NCBI GenBank assembly: GCA_002869435.1
Contig: PKSX01000003.1
Coordinates: forward strand, 1-33,331
Length of the DNA: 33,331 nt
Reading direction: 5' to 3'
Source: Marinilabiliales bacterium
Lineage (GTDB): Bacteria; Bacteroidota; Bacteroidia; Bacteroidales; DTU049
A program made the translations under genes and the position numbers. Positions 23,357 through 30,938 of this stretch are shown one piece after another. Below the pieces are notes generated by a model. It saw only the letters and a program-made list of their open reading frames with translations. It was not told where the DNA came from and made no database searches. The stretch's first letter is position 1. Every line of letters starts with the position of its first letter.

Positions 23357-23926
23357 TTATATAAACAACTGCACCTTACTCTCGCTGGCATCCTCAAGAA
23401 ATGATGCTACACCACAGATATTCATGTGTGGATAATCAATCATTTCTTCTTTGGTGAAACCCATGAGATGCATTGACATTTCGCAAATATTGATTTCGAT
23501 TTCATTTTCTGCAGCCGTCTTCAGCATTTCCTCAAGTGACGCAACATTCTTTTTCTTCATCAGACCTTTCATCATGGATTTACCCATGCCCATCATATGC
23601 ATTTTAGAAAGTTTAAGTTTCGTTGTTCCCTTGGGCAACATCATTCCAAACATTTTTGAAATGAAATTTTTGCCTTTTACTTTTTTCTTTTTATCGCGTA
23701 AAGCAGCCGTAGCCCAAAAACTGAAAAACAGTTTAGCTTTAGTCCCCATTGCCGCCGCACCTGTTGCAATAACAAAAGCGGCAAGATGTTTGTCAAGCTC
23801 ACCCGAGAACACAACTATTGAAATTTGATCTTTGTTGCCCTGCTCAAGGGTTTCTACTCTTTGCTTTAATGACTCCAATTCCTGTGCAAAATTTTCATTC
23901 ATGATTTTATAACCTAAATTATGCAT
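23357..23926 (-). CDS. DsrE/DsrF/DrsH-like family protein
   Basis: This 189-residue cytosolic protein begins with a short coiled coil (ELESLKQRVETLEQGN), then a DsrE-like alpha/beta fold: QISIVVFSGELDKHLAAFVIATGAAAMGTKAKLFFSFWAT. Met/Lys-rich linkers (KMHMMGMGKSMMKGLMKKK) and EINICEMSMHLMGF follow, with the family's conserved Cys, then MNICGVASFLEDA. Proteins of this group are associated with sulfur-relay and persulfide handling and often lie near rhodanese or peroxiredoxin genes; none is adjacent here. A second in-frame ATG at 23902 is a good alternative start. A near-consensus minus-strand -7 box (TAATTTAG, 23914-23921) lies between the two ATGs, which favours the shorter form of 181 residues. 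It is monocistronic. Confidence 0.85.
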   Translation of the reverse strand: MHNLGYKIMNENFAQELESLKQRVETLEQGNKDQISIVVFSGELDKHLAAFVIATGAAAMGTKAKLFFSFWATAALRDKKKKVKGKNFISKMFGMMLPKGTTKLKLSKMHMMGMGKSMMKGLMKKKNVASLEEMLKTAAENEIEINICEMSMHLMGFTKEEMIDYPHMNICGVASFLEDASESKVQLFI

Positions 23927-24091
23927 TTAATCAGCATATCTGACTGATTTTTCAGGCTTTAAATGTAATAGTTAATAATATACATTTGTAATTCAAAATG
24001 TGATATTGCGCAAATATTCAAATATTTACATGTTTGTGTGAGCCGCAGATAATAAATGCATTATCGTATTGCTCCAAATATTAAGAGGTGT

Positions 24092-24682
24092 TTAAAATAC
24101 AGAAATACTCGCCTTTAATTTTTCAATACTGGTGCCAAAAAACACCACCCCATCCTCATGACCTTTCATGGCAAATACCCCTGCTTTTATAACTTCGGGC
24201 TGCTGAACCAGATCTTTTACTGCTTCAGCCATTTCGGGGGTTCCGTATTCGATGTTTTCTGCTGTTGAAAAACCGGTTTCGATGATTTTCTTCCAAATTG
24301 CTGTGTTGTGGATATGCAAAATAACATTTATATCGGGCAAAATGTCGTAAATAACTGCATGAGTTCCCGATTCTGAAGACGGCTTGCGAGGGCCTTCGCT
24401 GGTACAAATATTAAATTTTGCATCATACCTGAGAACTTTAGCAAAATGAGATGAATTAGGTGTCCGATGTTGTCCAGTTGCGTTGCCTGTTATAATAAAG
24501 TGGTTTTCCACACGCATGCTTAGATTTCCAAATCCTACCCCATCAGGCAAAACACCAATCCAGCCTCGGTCGAATATCTCCGTGCGGAACTGAAGCAATT
24601 CTGAAATATCCTCGTCAGAGCATATCGTACCAGTTTCCTGATGATCAATTCTAAATTTTATATAGCCGTCTTTAGGAAACAT
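24092..24682 (-). CDS. Class II aldolase/adducin-family protein (MtnB-like or Ald2-like)
   Basis: This 196-residue zinc-dependent lyase of the class II aldolase fold has the expected order: GNLSMRV (52-58), ITGNATG, RKPSSESGTHAVIY with catalytic Glu104, the metal ligands His123 and His125 in HIHNTAIW, and a third ligand, His174, in MKGHEDGVVFFG. It overlaps the stop of mtnA by one base, so its substrate is probably the MtnA product, 5-methylthioribulose or 5-deoxyribulose 1-phosphate. It could be a dehydratase (MtnB, methionine salvage) or an aldolase giving DHAP plus an aldehyde (Ald2, DHAP shunt). No mtnC, mtnD, mtnP or mtnK is in view, which slightly favours the shunt. The exact reaction is unresolved. 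Confidence 0.85.
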   Translation of the reverse strand: MFPKDGYIKFRIDHQETGTICSDEDISELLQFRTEIFDRGWIGVLPDGVGFGNLSMRVENHFIITGNATGQHRTPNSSHFAKVLRYDAKFNICTSEGPRKPSSESGTHAVIYDILPDINVILHIHNTAIWKKIIETGFSTAENIEYGTPEMAEAVKDLVQQPEVIKAGVFAMKGHEDGVVFFGTSIEKLKASISVF

Positions 24683-25785
24683 TATCTTCTTTCCGGGAAT
24701 TTCTCTAGGATTGATTCTTCATTTGCCTTTGTGACGCCTCGCTCGGTTATCATTCCGGAAACCAGCCTTGCAGGTGTCACATCAAAACCAAAATTAGCTG
24801 CTTTGGATTCTTCAGGACTTATTTTTACCTGTGTTCTGCCATGCTCAGACATACCATCAAAACATAGGACCTCATCCTGGTTTCGTTCTTCAATTGGAAT
24901 CTCCTTAATACCATCTCGAAGGTTCCAGTCTATTGTACTCGAAGGCATAGCTGCATAAAACGGCACATTATTATCATGGGCTGCCAATGCTTTGAGGTAT
25001 GTTCCTATTTTATTGGCAACGTCCCCGGTGCGGGTCGTGCGATCGCTTCCAACTATACAAATATCAACCATTCCATGTTGCATCAGGTGACCTCCGGTGT
25101 TATCTACAATTACAGTATGTGGCACGCCTTCCATTGCAAGCTCCCAGGCGGTGAGTTTTGATCCCTGATTCCTTGGTCGGGTTTCATCAACCCAAACATG
25201 AACCGGAATGCCACGCCGATGAGCTTCGTAAACAGGTGCCAGTGCCGAACCATAATCCACAAAAGCCAGCCAACCGGCATTGCAATGGGTTAAGACGTTT
25301 ACCGGGCGACCCGGATTTAATGTATGAATATCTTCAATAATCTTTGAACCATACAATCCAATCTGACGGCACATATCTGCATCGGCATTGGCAAAGCGTT
25401 CTGCCGCTTCTGTAATGCGTTTTGCGTTTTCTTCATTACCATCACCCGGGCGTATAGTTTCAAGCATCGATTCTACACCAAAAGCCAAATTAACAGCTGT
25501 TGGACGTGTAGCTTTCAATTTTTCACCTGCTTTGCGCAGATGTACTTCAAAATCAGCTTCTTTTATGCCTTGCTCTGCAGCCAGTGCCATTCCGTAAGCT
25601 GCTGACGCTCCAATCAGTCCTGCGCCGCGAACATGCATTTCTGCAATAGCAGTACACATCTCGTCCACATTTTTGATTTCTTCAATCACAAACTCAAAAG
25701 GCAAATGCCTTTGGTCTATTAGAAATACGCTTTTCGAATTCGGTTTTCGCCAAATAGTGCGGAAATCTTTGCCCTGAACTTTCAT
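24682..25785 (-). CDS. mtnA: S-methyl-5-thioribose-1-phosphate isomerase
   Basis: This 367-residue cytosolic isomerase of the eIF2B-like fold converts methylthioribose 1-phosphate (or 5-deoxyribose 1-phosphate) to the ribulose form. MHVRGAGLIGASAAYGMAL (50-68) forms the phosphate-binding site. The catalytic Cys168 sits in VLTHCNAGW and the catalytic Asp248 in IVGSDRTTRTGDVANKIGTY. PFYAAMPSSTIDW closes the active site. The length is usual for the family, and all hallmark residues separating MtnA from regulatory eIF2B subunits are present. The stop overlaps the start of the class II aldolase gene by one base. The PiT transporter gene lies 43 bases upstream, so read-through is possible. Confidence 0.95.
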   Translation of the reverse strand: MKVQGKDFRTIWRKPNSKSVFLIDQRHLPFEFVIEEIKNVDEMCTAIAEMHVRGAGLIGASAAYGMALAAEQGIKEADFEVHLRKAGEKLKATRPTAVNLAFGVESMLETIRPGDGNEENAKRITEAAERFANADADMCRQIGLYGSKIIEDIHTLNPGRPVNVLTHCNAGWLAFVDYGSALAPVYEAHRRGIPVHVWVDETRPRNQGSKLTAWELAMEGVPHTVIVDNTGGHLMQHGMVDICIVGSDRTTRTGDVANKIGTYLKALAAHDNNVPFYAAMPSSTIDWNLRDGIKEIPIEERNQDEVLCFDGMSEHGRTQVKISPEESKAANFGFDVTPARLVSGMITERGVTKANEESILEKFPERR

Positions 25786-25828
25786 GGAGATAAGTTTCCG
25801 TAAAAATACACTATTTTAATGTGCGAGA

Positions 25829-28072
25829 CTAAATTTCCGGGAATCTCTTTTTCAGCGATCTTTCATTATAAACAAGACTGTCAATAAAGAAAGCCATATG
25901 CTGAAACTCTCCAACAATATTGAGGAACAGCAAATTACTTTTACCAGTTACTTTCTTTGCCTTCACGTTTTTAAGCTGTTCAACCTTCATCTTCCGAATA
26001 ATTCTATTCAGCTCGGTGCTGTTATTTGGACACTCATATGATCGGTCACCGGCCTTATTTATGCATTTCTTTGCAGTTTCAGCATATGTAGAAGCTAGAT
26101 CAAACACTTTCTTCAAGGAATCCAGCTGTTCGGAATCAAGATTCTTGTGATGGTTGTTCAGGTGATCATAGGCCGGCCTAACAACAAAGCCAAGGCTAAC
26201 CGCAATTTCCCGAATCATTTCAATATTCTCGATATGATAATCGGCTATTTCATCAAAATCAGACTCAACTCCATCTATTGTTGCATTCATTGACTCTTTT
26301 AATGCTTGAGATTTTTTATCTAAACTTTTTACTTTTTTTCTGGCCTCTTTAAGAATAACAAGATCTTCTTTTGACAGGCCATTGTATAAAATATCAAGCA
26401 CATCGGGAATTTGATTCAAAATCTTCTTCACCTGTTTTCGGCTCATTGCTATAAGATCTGTGCTTTTTTCAATAACTTCCTGTTGAACTTCCTGTGCTTC
26501 TTTTTCCTCATTATATCTTTTTCTGTGCATAAAATAGCTTCTAAGAAACAGAAAGACAGCAATAAGAAAGCTACCAATTAGACCTATCCATCCTGTGAAA
26601 TAAATAATTGTTACAACAATTGCAGCAAATAAAAATGCAATTATCGCTGTAAGAAACCAACCCCCAACAACAGTTAATACACCCGAGATCCGAAAAACAG
26701 CAGACTCGCGCCCCCAGGCTCTATCAGAAAGAGATGTTCCCATAGCCACCATAAAAGTAACGTATGTGGTTGACAAGGGAAGTTTCAAACTGGTCGCAAA
26801 CGCAATAAGAGAGCTTGCTACAGCAAGATTAACAGATGCTCTTACCATATCGAAAGCAGGTGCATCTTTTTTCTTTTTCCCTTTATCCTGATCCTCAAAT
26901 CTGCTTTCAATCCAATTATGCACTTTGTTGATACGAAGAAAAGAAAACAGCTTATTCAATTTTACAGCACCATGCAGAATACCTCTAGAAATAGCGCTGG
27001 AGTGAAATCGTTCCTTTCCTTCTTCCTGACGGCTCAAATCAATTGCTGTATTAAGTACAGATCTGAGTTTTTTATTCGACCAAATCGTAACAATCATAAT
27101 ACCACCGGCAATCAAAAGTAAATACATAGGTATCTCCGCTTTTGCAGCAAGGCCATCCATGCTAAAGGTTGAAGGATCAACTGCACCCGATTGCTGAAAT
27201 AACTCAAAAGAGCTGATTCCGGCTAATGGCACTCCAATAAAGTTTACAAGATCATTGCTGGCAAATGCCATTGCAAGGGCAAATGTTCCGTATAAAACAA
27301 TAAAACGAAATACATTAAACTTAAATAGTATCTGCAGAACTAAAAATATCAACGCCAAACCAATAGTAAAAACACCAATAATTGGAAACAGATGGTCTGT
27401 TGTCCAGGTAACCATTTCATCAGTAATGAAAGAAACTGACTTCATCCCCTTGTAAAAGATAAAATAAGAAATACTGGAAATGGCTATACCCCCAAACAGA
27501 GAGCCACCTATGAGTTTATATCGATTGAAAGAAAAACTAAAAACCAGGCGGGCTATGTATTGCACAATCATACCTACAACAAAAGCGATTACCACCGACA
27601 GAAAAATCCCGGCAATAATAAGCATTGCTTTACTTGAATTAAGGTAATGATCAAGACTTGCCATTCCTTCTCCAGCCTGAACAATTTTCACAATAGCTAG
27701 CGCAAACGATGCACCCAACAATGCAAATACGAGCGAAACCGTTGTTGAAGTTGGTAAACCAAGCGTATTGAAAAAATCGAGCAGAATAACGTCAGTCATC
27801 ATTACTGCCACAAAGAGAATAACTATTTCGTCGAGATAAAAAGCATGGGGATTGAAAATTCCTTTTCGGGCAACCTCCATCATTCCTCCGGAAAAGAGTG
27901 CTCCTACAAGCACACCGGCAGAAACAATTAGCATAAGCAACCTCACCTTTCCGGCTTTTGAGCCCCAGGCGGAATTCAGAAAGTTAACGGCATCATTGGC
28001 TACACCAACAGTTAGGTCTGTGATGGCAAAAATCACCAACATGACCAATGCAACAATTATGAAATATTCCAT
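25829..28072 (-). CDS. PiT-family inorganic phosphate transporter with C-terminal PhoU-like domain
   Basis: This 747-residue inner-membrane protein imports phosphate with a cation. The PiT signature appears twice: TVGVANDAVNFLNSAWGS near residue 21-38 with PTSTTVSLVFALLG, and its inverted repeat ASNDLVNFIGVPLAG with KLPLSTTYVTFMVAMGTSLSDRAWG near 425-450. About ten hydrophobic segments are visible, ending near residue 515. The last 220 residues are soluble, charged helices (EEKEAQEVQQEV...CINKAGDRSYECPNN...), resembling PhoU/DUF47 and probably gating or regulating transport. In many bacteria this domain is a separate gene; the fused form is known in Bacteroidota. A partial -7 box (TAAATTCG, 28093-28100) and an inverted repeat lie upstream. 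Confidence 0.92.
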   Translation of the reverse strand: MEYFIIVALVMLVIFAITDLTVGVANDAVNFLNSAWGSKAGKVRLLMLIVSAGVLVGALFSGGMMEVARKGIFNPHAFYLDEIVILFVAVMMTDVILLDFFNTLGLPTSTTVSLVFALLGASFALAIVKIVQAGEGMASLDHYLNSSKAMLIIAGIFLSVVIAFVVGMIVQYIARLVFSFSFNRYKLIGGSLFGGIAISSISYFIFYKGMKSVSFITDEMVTWTTDHLFPIIGVFTIGLALIFLVLQILFKFNVFRFIVLYGTFALAMAFASNDLVNFIGVPLAGISSFELFQQSGAVDPSTFSMDGLAAKAEIPMYLLLIAGGIMIVTIWSNKKLRSVLNTAIDLSRQEEGKERFHSSAISRGILHGAVKLNKLFSFLRINKVHNWIESRFEDQDKGKKKKDAPAFDMVRASVNLAVASSLIAFATSLKLPLSTTYVTFMVAMGTSLSDRAWGRESAVFRISGVLTVVGGWFLTAIIAFLFAAIVVTIIYFTGWIGLIGSFLIAVFLFLRSYFMHRKRYNEEKEAQEVQQEVIEKSTDLIAMSRKQVKKILNQIPDVLDILYNGLSKEDLVILKEARKKVKSLDKKSQALKESMNATIDGVESDFDEIADYHIENIEMIREIAVSLGFVVRPAYDHLNNHHKNLDSEQLDSLKKVFDLASTYAETAKKCINKAGDRSYECPNNSTELNRIIRKMKVEQLKNVKAKKVTGKSNLLFLNIVGEFQHMAFFIDSLVYNERSLKKRFPEI

Positions 28073-28092
28073 GCTTTCAAATAATTAGGCAA

Positions 28093-28100
28093 CGAATTTA
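28093..28100 (-). promoter_or_regulatory. Candidate -7 box for the PiT transporter
   Basis: Minus-strand TAAATTCG differs from TAnnTTTG at one base and lies about 20 bases upstream of the ATG at 28072. An inverted repeat at 28112-28126 covers the spacer/-33 area. Confidence 0.35.
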
Positions 28101-28111
28101 CAAACTTCGTT

Positions 28112-28126
28112 TCGCATATAATGCGA
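28112..28126. promoter_or_regulatory. 15-bp inverted repeat upstream of the PiT transporter gene
   Basis: TCGCAT-ATA-ATGCGA has perfect 6-bp arms around a 3-base centre. It lies 40-54 bases upstream of the ATG and 12 bases upstream of the candidate -7 box. It could be an operator for a phosphate-responsive or other regulator; none is encoded beside it. Confidence 0.4.
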
Positions 28127-28208
28127 TTCCAATATTAAGAAATTGTAAACAAATCACCTTGTGTCAAAAGCGAAGTAATATTTGAAGTTAATAAGATTTG
28201 TCTGTGTC

Positions 28209-29036
28209 TTATTTTACACACATATACACATTCATTACCTTGTTGCGAAGTTCATCTTTTTCTTCCGGGCTTAAGGAGTAATCGAAATTATACATTGCGC
28301 CTTCCCAATCGCCATACATGGGGTTTGGAAGAACAATATATGTGCGTCCGTATTGGTTTTGGTATTTATCGGCAACAGCAAAACGCTCTTCAATACTTTT
28401 TTTGCTCGCCTCTTCATTGAAATCACCAAGATTATCACCAACCAGCATAATAATATTATGGGTTTCTGCAATTTTCTCTCGTCTCGGAGTCTTATTGCTG
28501 GTGGTTTCACGAAGCATGATATGGCTTTTCTCCACTTGTGGAAATTCGTATTTATTCATGTTTTCAATGGTAGCATCCAGATTATGCATTTTGCGATTGC
28601 TGACATAAAATACATCTACTCCCCTTGAATCGGCATATTGTACAAATTCAACTGCACCGGGAACAGGCTCACACTGAACTGACTGAATCCACTCTTTCCA
28701 GTAATCAGGGTACGCAATTCCTGTGTGAACGCATGCTGCCTGATAAGGGCTGTTATCAAGTAAAGTTTCGTCGATATCAAAGACAATAGCCAAAGGCTTG
28801 TCTGTTGCAGCAGTTTGCAACGTCAAATCAAGACTCATTCGGGCAGCATTAAAAGCCTGATAGCACAAGGCTCGGGTTTCTGCTGCTGTCTGATACCAAG
28901 AAATGGCCAATTGCATATAATGCATTGGAGAATCTGACGGCTTTTTAATCTTTTTGTCAACGCCTTTAAAATCACTTACAACCTGAAATGAAAGGAGACC
29001 GACAGCAAGAAGGAGAATTGGAAAGAATTTTTTCAT
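28209..29036 (-). CDS. e(P4)-type acid phosphatase / 5'-nucleotidase (HAD class B)
   Basis: This 275-residue exported phosphatase has a hydrophobic signal peptide (MKKFFPILLLAVGLLSF) without the lipobox cysteine that names the 'lipoprotein e(P4)' family. The DDDD-superfamily catalytic motif IVFDIDETLLDNSPYQA contains nucleophile Asp87 and acid/base Asp89. FYVSNRKMHN is motif II, with MLRETTSNKTPRREKI next, and MLVGDNLGDF supplies the distal Asp pair that binds Mg. Family members strip phosphate from nucleotides such as NMN or 5'-AMP outside the cytoplasm. With the phosphate transporter gene just downstream on the same strand (136-base gap), it suggests phosphate scavenging. The protein may stay in the periplasm or be anchored by an uncleaved helix. 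Confidence 0.9.
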   Translation of the reverse strand: MKKFFPILLLAVGLLSFQVVSDFKGVDKKIKKPSDSPMHYMQLAISWYQTAAETRALCYQAFNAARMSLDLTLQTAATDKPLAIVFDIDETLLDNSPYQAACVHTGIAYPDYWKEWIQSVQCEPVPGAVEFVQYADSRGVDVFYVSNRKMHNLDATIENMNKYEFPQVEKSHIMLRETTSNKTPRREKIAETHNIIMLVGDNLGDFNEEASKKSIEERFAVADKYQNQYGRTYIVLPNPMYGDWEGAMYNFDYSLSPEEKDELRNKVMNVYMCVK

Positions 29037-29065
29037 GATTGTGTTTTTAATTTTTATCTGAACCT

Positions 29066-29073
29066 CAAAAATA
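29066..29073 (-). promoter_or_regulatory. -7 promoter box for the e(P4)-type phosphatase gene
   Basis: Minus-strand TATTTTTG matches TAnnTTTG exactly, 29 bases upstream of the ATG at 29036. A TTG at 29098-29100 gives a rather long spacer of 24 bases. Confidence 0.45.
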
Positions 29074-29159
29074 AGAAAAGCATCTGATAAACTTGAGCAA
29101 TAAGAAATATTTATTGCCGTTACTTACGCAAATTGAAATCCCCGGGCATGACCAAAAAC

Positions 29160-29167
29160 TACATTTT
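29160..29167 (+). promoter_or_regulatory. Candidate -7 box for the surface lipoprotein gene
   Basis: TACATTTT (followed by G) is one base off TAnnTTTG and lies 32 bases before the ATG at 29200. A TTG at 29133-29135 is 24 bases upstream of it. Confidence 0.35.
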
Positions 29168-29199
29168 GCATCACTTGTTAAACCAAAAAATCAAGAAAA

Positions 29200-29847
29200 A
29201 TGAAAATGTTGTTTGTATTGGGAGCCATTTCAATTATCCTCGTTTCATCTTGTAAAAAAGATGAAGAAATCTCAGAAACACCTACAATTAATACAGTTGA
29301 CTACAGCCATCTGACTGTGGGTAATTATTGGGTTTATGAAAACTATATTCTTGACTCCTTAGGAGTAGCAACTCTTATGGATCAGGTTGATACTGTAACG
29401 GTAGACCGAGACACAATAATTAATGGTCAAACATATTTTGTTTTAACGGGCACCAGATACCCAACAACTGAAAGCCAAATACTTGAGATTTTGCGAGATT
29501 CTGGTACATATATAGTAAGCAGTAATGGTGAAATCATATTTAGTAGTACTAATTTCACGGATACATTAAGGGAAGACACATTGATGACAGGTCTTGACAC
29601 AATAGTATATACAACTTATCAAATGGAACATATTATTGGCGACATTAGCGTACCAGCTGGTTTGTTTTCTGATGTGCTAGACTTTAAAGGAACTGTAAAC
29701 TCTCCGATTTACTCCTATTTGCTTGTCTTTCCAAAATATGTTCATTACTACTATGCTCCGGGCATTGGGAAAATATATTCAAAGAGACCTTTTTTAATAA
29801 GCCCAATGCAAATAGAGCAGAAATTAGTAGAGTATTACGTCCAATAA
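29200..29847 (+). CDS. Surface-type lipoprotein of unknown function
   Basis: This 215-residue lipoprotein has signal peptide MKMLFVLGAISIILVSS followed by lipidated Cys18. The residues right after the cysteine, KKDEE, match the Lys plus acidic lipoprotein export signal that sends Bacteroidota lipoproteins to the outer face of the outer membrane. The mature part starts with a linker (ISETPTINTVDYSHL), then a beta-rich domain beginning TVGNYWVYENYILDSLG and ending with a YYYAPGIGKIYS motif. This pattern occurs in many uncharacterised Bacteroidota lipoproteins. No enzyme motif is seen. It is monocistronic and convergent with the flavin-reductase-like gene, with which it shares a terminator. Confidence 0.82.
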   Translation: MKMLFVLGAISIILVSSCKKDEEISETPTINTVDYSHLTVGNYWVYENYILDSLGVATLMDQVDTVTVDRDTIINGQTYFVLTGTRYPTTESQILEILRDSGTYIVSSNGEIIFSSTNFTDTLREDTLMTGLDTIVYTTYQMEHIIGDISVPAGLFSDVLDFKGTVNSPIYSYLLVFPKYVHYYYAPGIGKIYSKRPFLISPMQIEQKLVEYYVQ

Positions 29848-29867
29848 TCCTCACCCCCTTCATAAAA

Positions 29868-29895
29868 AGCTTAGTTCTGTATTCCGGGCTAAGCT
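29868..29895. terminator. Bidirectional stem-loop terminator between convergent genes
   Basis: AGCTTAG (29868-29874) pairs with CTAAGCT (29889-29895) around a 14-base loop. On the plus strand it runs into CTTTTATTT, on the minus strand into TTTTTATG. It can therefore serve both the lipoprotein gene and the flavin-reductase-like gene, which end on either side. Confidence 0.75.
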
Positions 29896-29898
29896 CTT

Positions 29899-30483
29899 TT
29901 ATTTCTTAATCCACACCCCTGTAATTTCTCCAATATACATGGTATGATAATCCTTTTCGGGATACATTTGATCAGACGGAGTTTTATCGCAGAAATCCTC
30001 TTCTTTCAAAACCGTTGCATAGAGTTTTTTACACTCAATAATCAGATAGGCCTCTTTAAAGGCAATTGAACCGTTTTCAGTTATAACCGGGGTGAGCTTA
30101 TCATATCCCATCTTATCAAAATTGCGCCCTGAAACAGTACCCATTTTGCGAAGAACTTCTTTTTCCGGATCATCATAAAAAGTAAGTGTATAATAGTCTT
30201 CGCGCTCGGTATAATTATGTGTATGTCGTTGTGGACGCACAAAAATCGTAGCCACCGGTCTTTCCCAAAGCCAACCCATCATACCCCAGCTGGCAGTCAT
30301 CATATTATAATCTCCGGCATGTCCGGCAGCAACCAGCATCCAGTCTTTGCCAATCATTTTGATCATGTTATCATCGATGTCTTTCCAACTTATTTTTTCA
30401 AAATTATCCATATCACTAAGTTTTTCCTGCGCTGAGCATGATAATGCCATGGCCGCAATGAGTAAAATGAGTATTGTTTTCAT
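29899..30483 (-). CDS. Exported flavin-reductase-fold (FMN-binding split-barrel) protein
   Basis: This 194-residue protein combines a secretion signal (MKTILILLIAAMALSCSA, then Gln19) with a flavin reductase-like split barrel: WMLVAAGHAGDYNMMTASWGMMGWLWERPVATIFVRPQRHTHNYT is the classic FMN-binding core, followed by YYTLTFYDD and KMGTVSGRNFDKM. Such domains are normally cytosolic. Cys16 could be a lipobox cysteine (ALSC, not canonical) or be removed by signal peptidase I at SA|Q; lipid anchoring is uncertain. It may act as a periplasmic flavoprotein reductase. An upstream in-frame ATG at 30528 would add 15 residues (MQKKCSILVQEKRKT) that spoil the signal peptide, so 30483 is preferred. Confidence 0.82.
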   Translation of the reverse strand: MKTILILLIAAMALSCSAQEKLSDMDNFEKISWKDIDDNMIKMIGKDWMLVAAGHAGDYNMMTASWGMMGWLWERPVATIFVRPQRHTHNYTEREDYYTLTFYDDPEKEVLRKMGTVSGRNFDKMGYDKLTPVITENGSIAFKEAYLIIECKKLYATVLKEEDFCDKTPSDQMYPEKDYHTMYIGEITGVWIKK

Positions 30484-30572
30484 AGTTTTTCTTTTTTCCT
30501 GCACTAAAATACTGCATTTCTTCTGCATTTCGAAATTTTTAGGTTTGATTTAATAGTAAGAACCCTGTTTTG

Positions 30573-30580
30573 TATATTTG
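30573..30580 (+). promoter_or_regulatory. -7 promoter box for the PhnA-like gene
   Basis: TATATTTG matches TAnnTTTG exactly and lies 20 bases before the ATG at 30600, not at the usual distance from the ATG at 30654. This supports 30600 as the original start. A TTTG at 30544-30547 is a possible -33 element with a long 25-base spacer. Confidence 0.55.
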
Positions 30581-30599
30581 TATTTTATACTAAAATATT

Positions 30600-30653
30600 A
30601 TGTAAGACGAAAATAAACCTTGCCCCGAATGTAAATCACCATATGGCTATTCT
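30600..30653 (+). other. In-frame 5' extension of the PhnA-like gene with TAA at codon 2
   Basis: An ATG at 30600-30602 is in frame with the PhnA-like gene but is followed immediately by TAA (30603-30605). The next codons read [16 protein letters not shown]. They supply the first CxxC pair of the zinc ribbon that all PhnA proteins have at their N-terminus. No ATG, GTG or TTG lies between the TAA and 30654. The extension is plainly part of the ancestral gene, so either the second codon has mutated, there is a base error, or translation begins in an unusual way. Confidence 0.85.
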
Positions 30654-30938
30654 ATGGGAGAGCTATATTCATGCCCCGAGTGCGGACACGAATGGAACCC
30701 CGAAGAAGTGGAAGCCGAAGGCAAACTCATTGTAAAAGATGCCAATGGAAATCTACTGGAAGACGGTGACACCGTAATTGTGATCAAGAATTTACCTGTA
30801 AAAGGAGCTGCCGGACCCATAAAATCAGGAACAAAAGTGAAAAACATTCGCCTTACCGATGGCGATCATAATATCGATTGCAAAATAGACGGTTTTGGTG
30901 CAATGGCCCTGAAATCGGAGTTTGTTAGGAAGGCTTAA
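30654..30938 (+). CDS. yjdM: PhnA/YjdM-family zinc-ribbon protein (N-terminus interrupted)
   Basis: From the first usable ATG this gene encodes 94 residues of the PhnA/YjdM family. CPECGHEW is the second half of the zinc ribbon, followed by [55 protein letters not shown] and KSEFVRKA, close to E. coli YjdM throughout. The family was named for alkylphosphonate uptake but its true role is unknown. The first half of the zinc ribbon is encoded just upstream in frame, behind a TAA at codon 2. As read, the product would lack two of four zinc ligands. The last four bases (TTAA) are shared with the stop of the convergent membrane-protein gene. Confidence 0.85.
   Translation: MGELYSCPECGHEWNPEEVEAEGKLIVKDANGNLLEDGDTVIVIKNLPVKGAAGPIKSGTKVKNIRLTDGDHNIDCKIDGFGAMALKSEFVRKA

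Noticed and set aside
23981..23988. Plus-strand TACATTTG resembling a -7 box
   Set aside because: No plus-strand gene follows; the match is part of the short palindrome TACATTTGTA in AT-rich DNA. It could drive an antisense RNA into the aldolase gene, but nothing else supports that.
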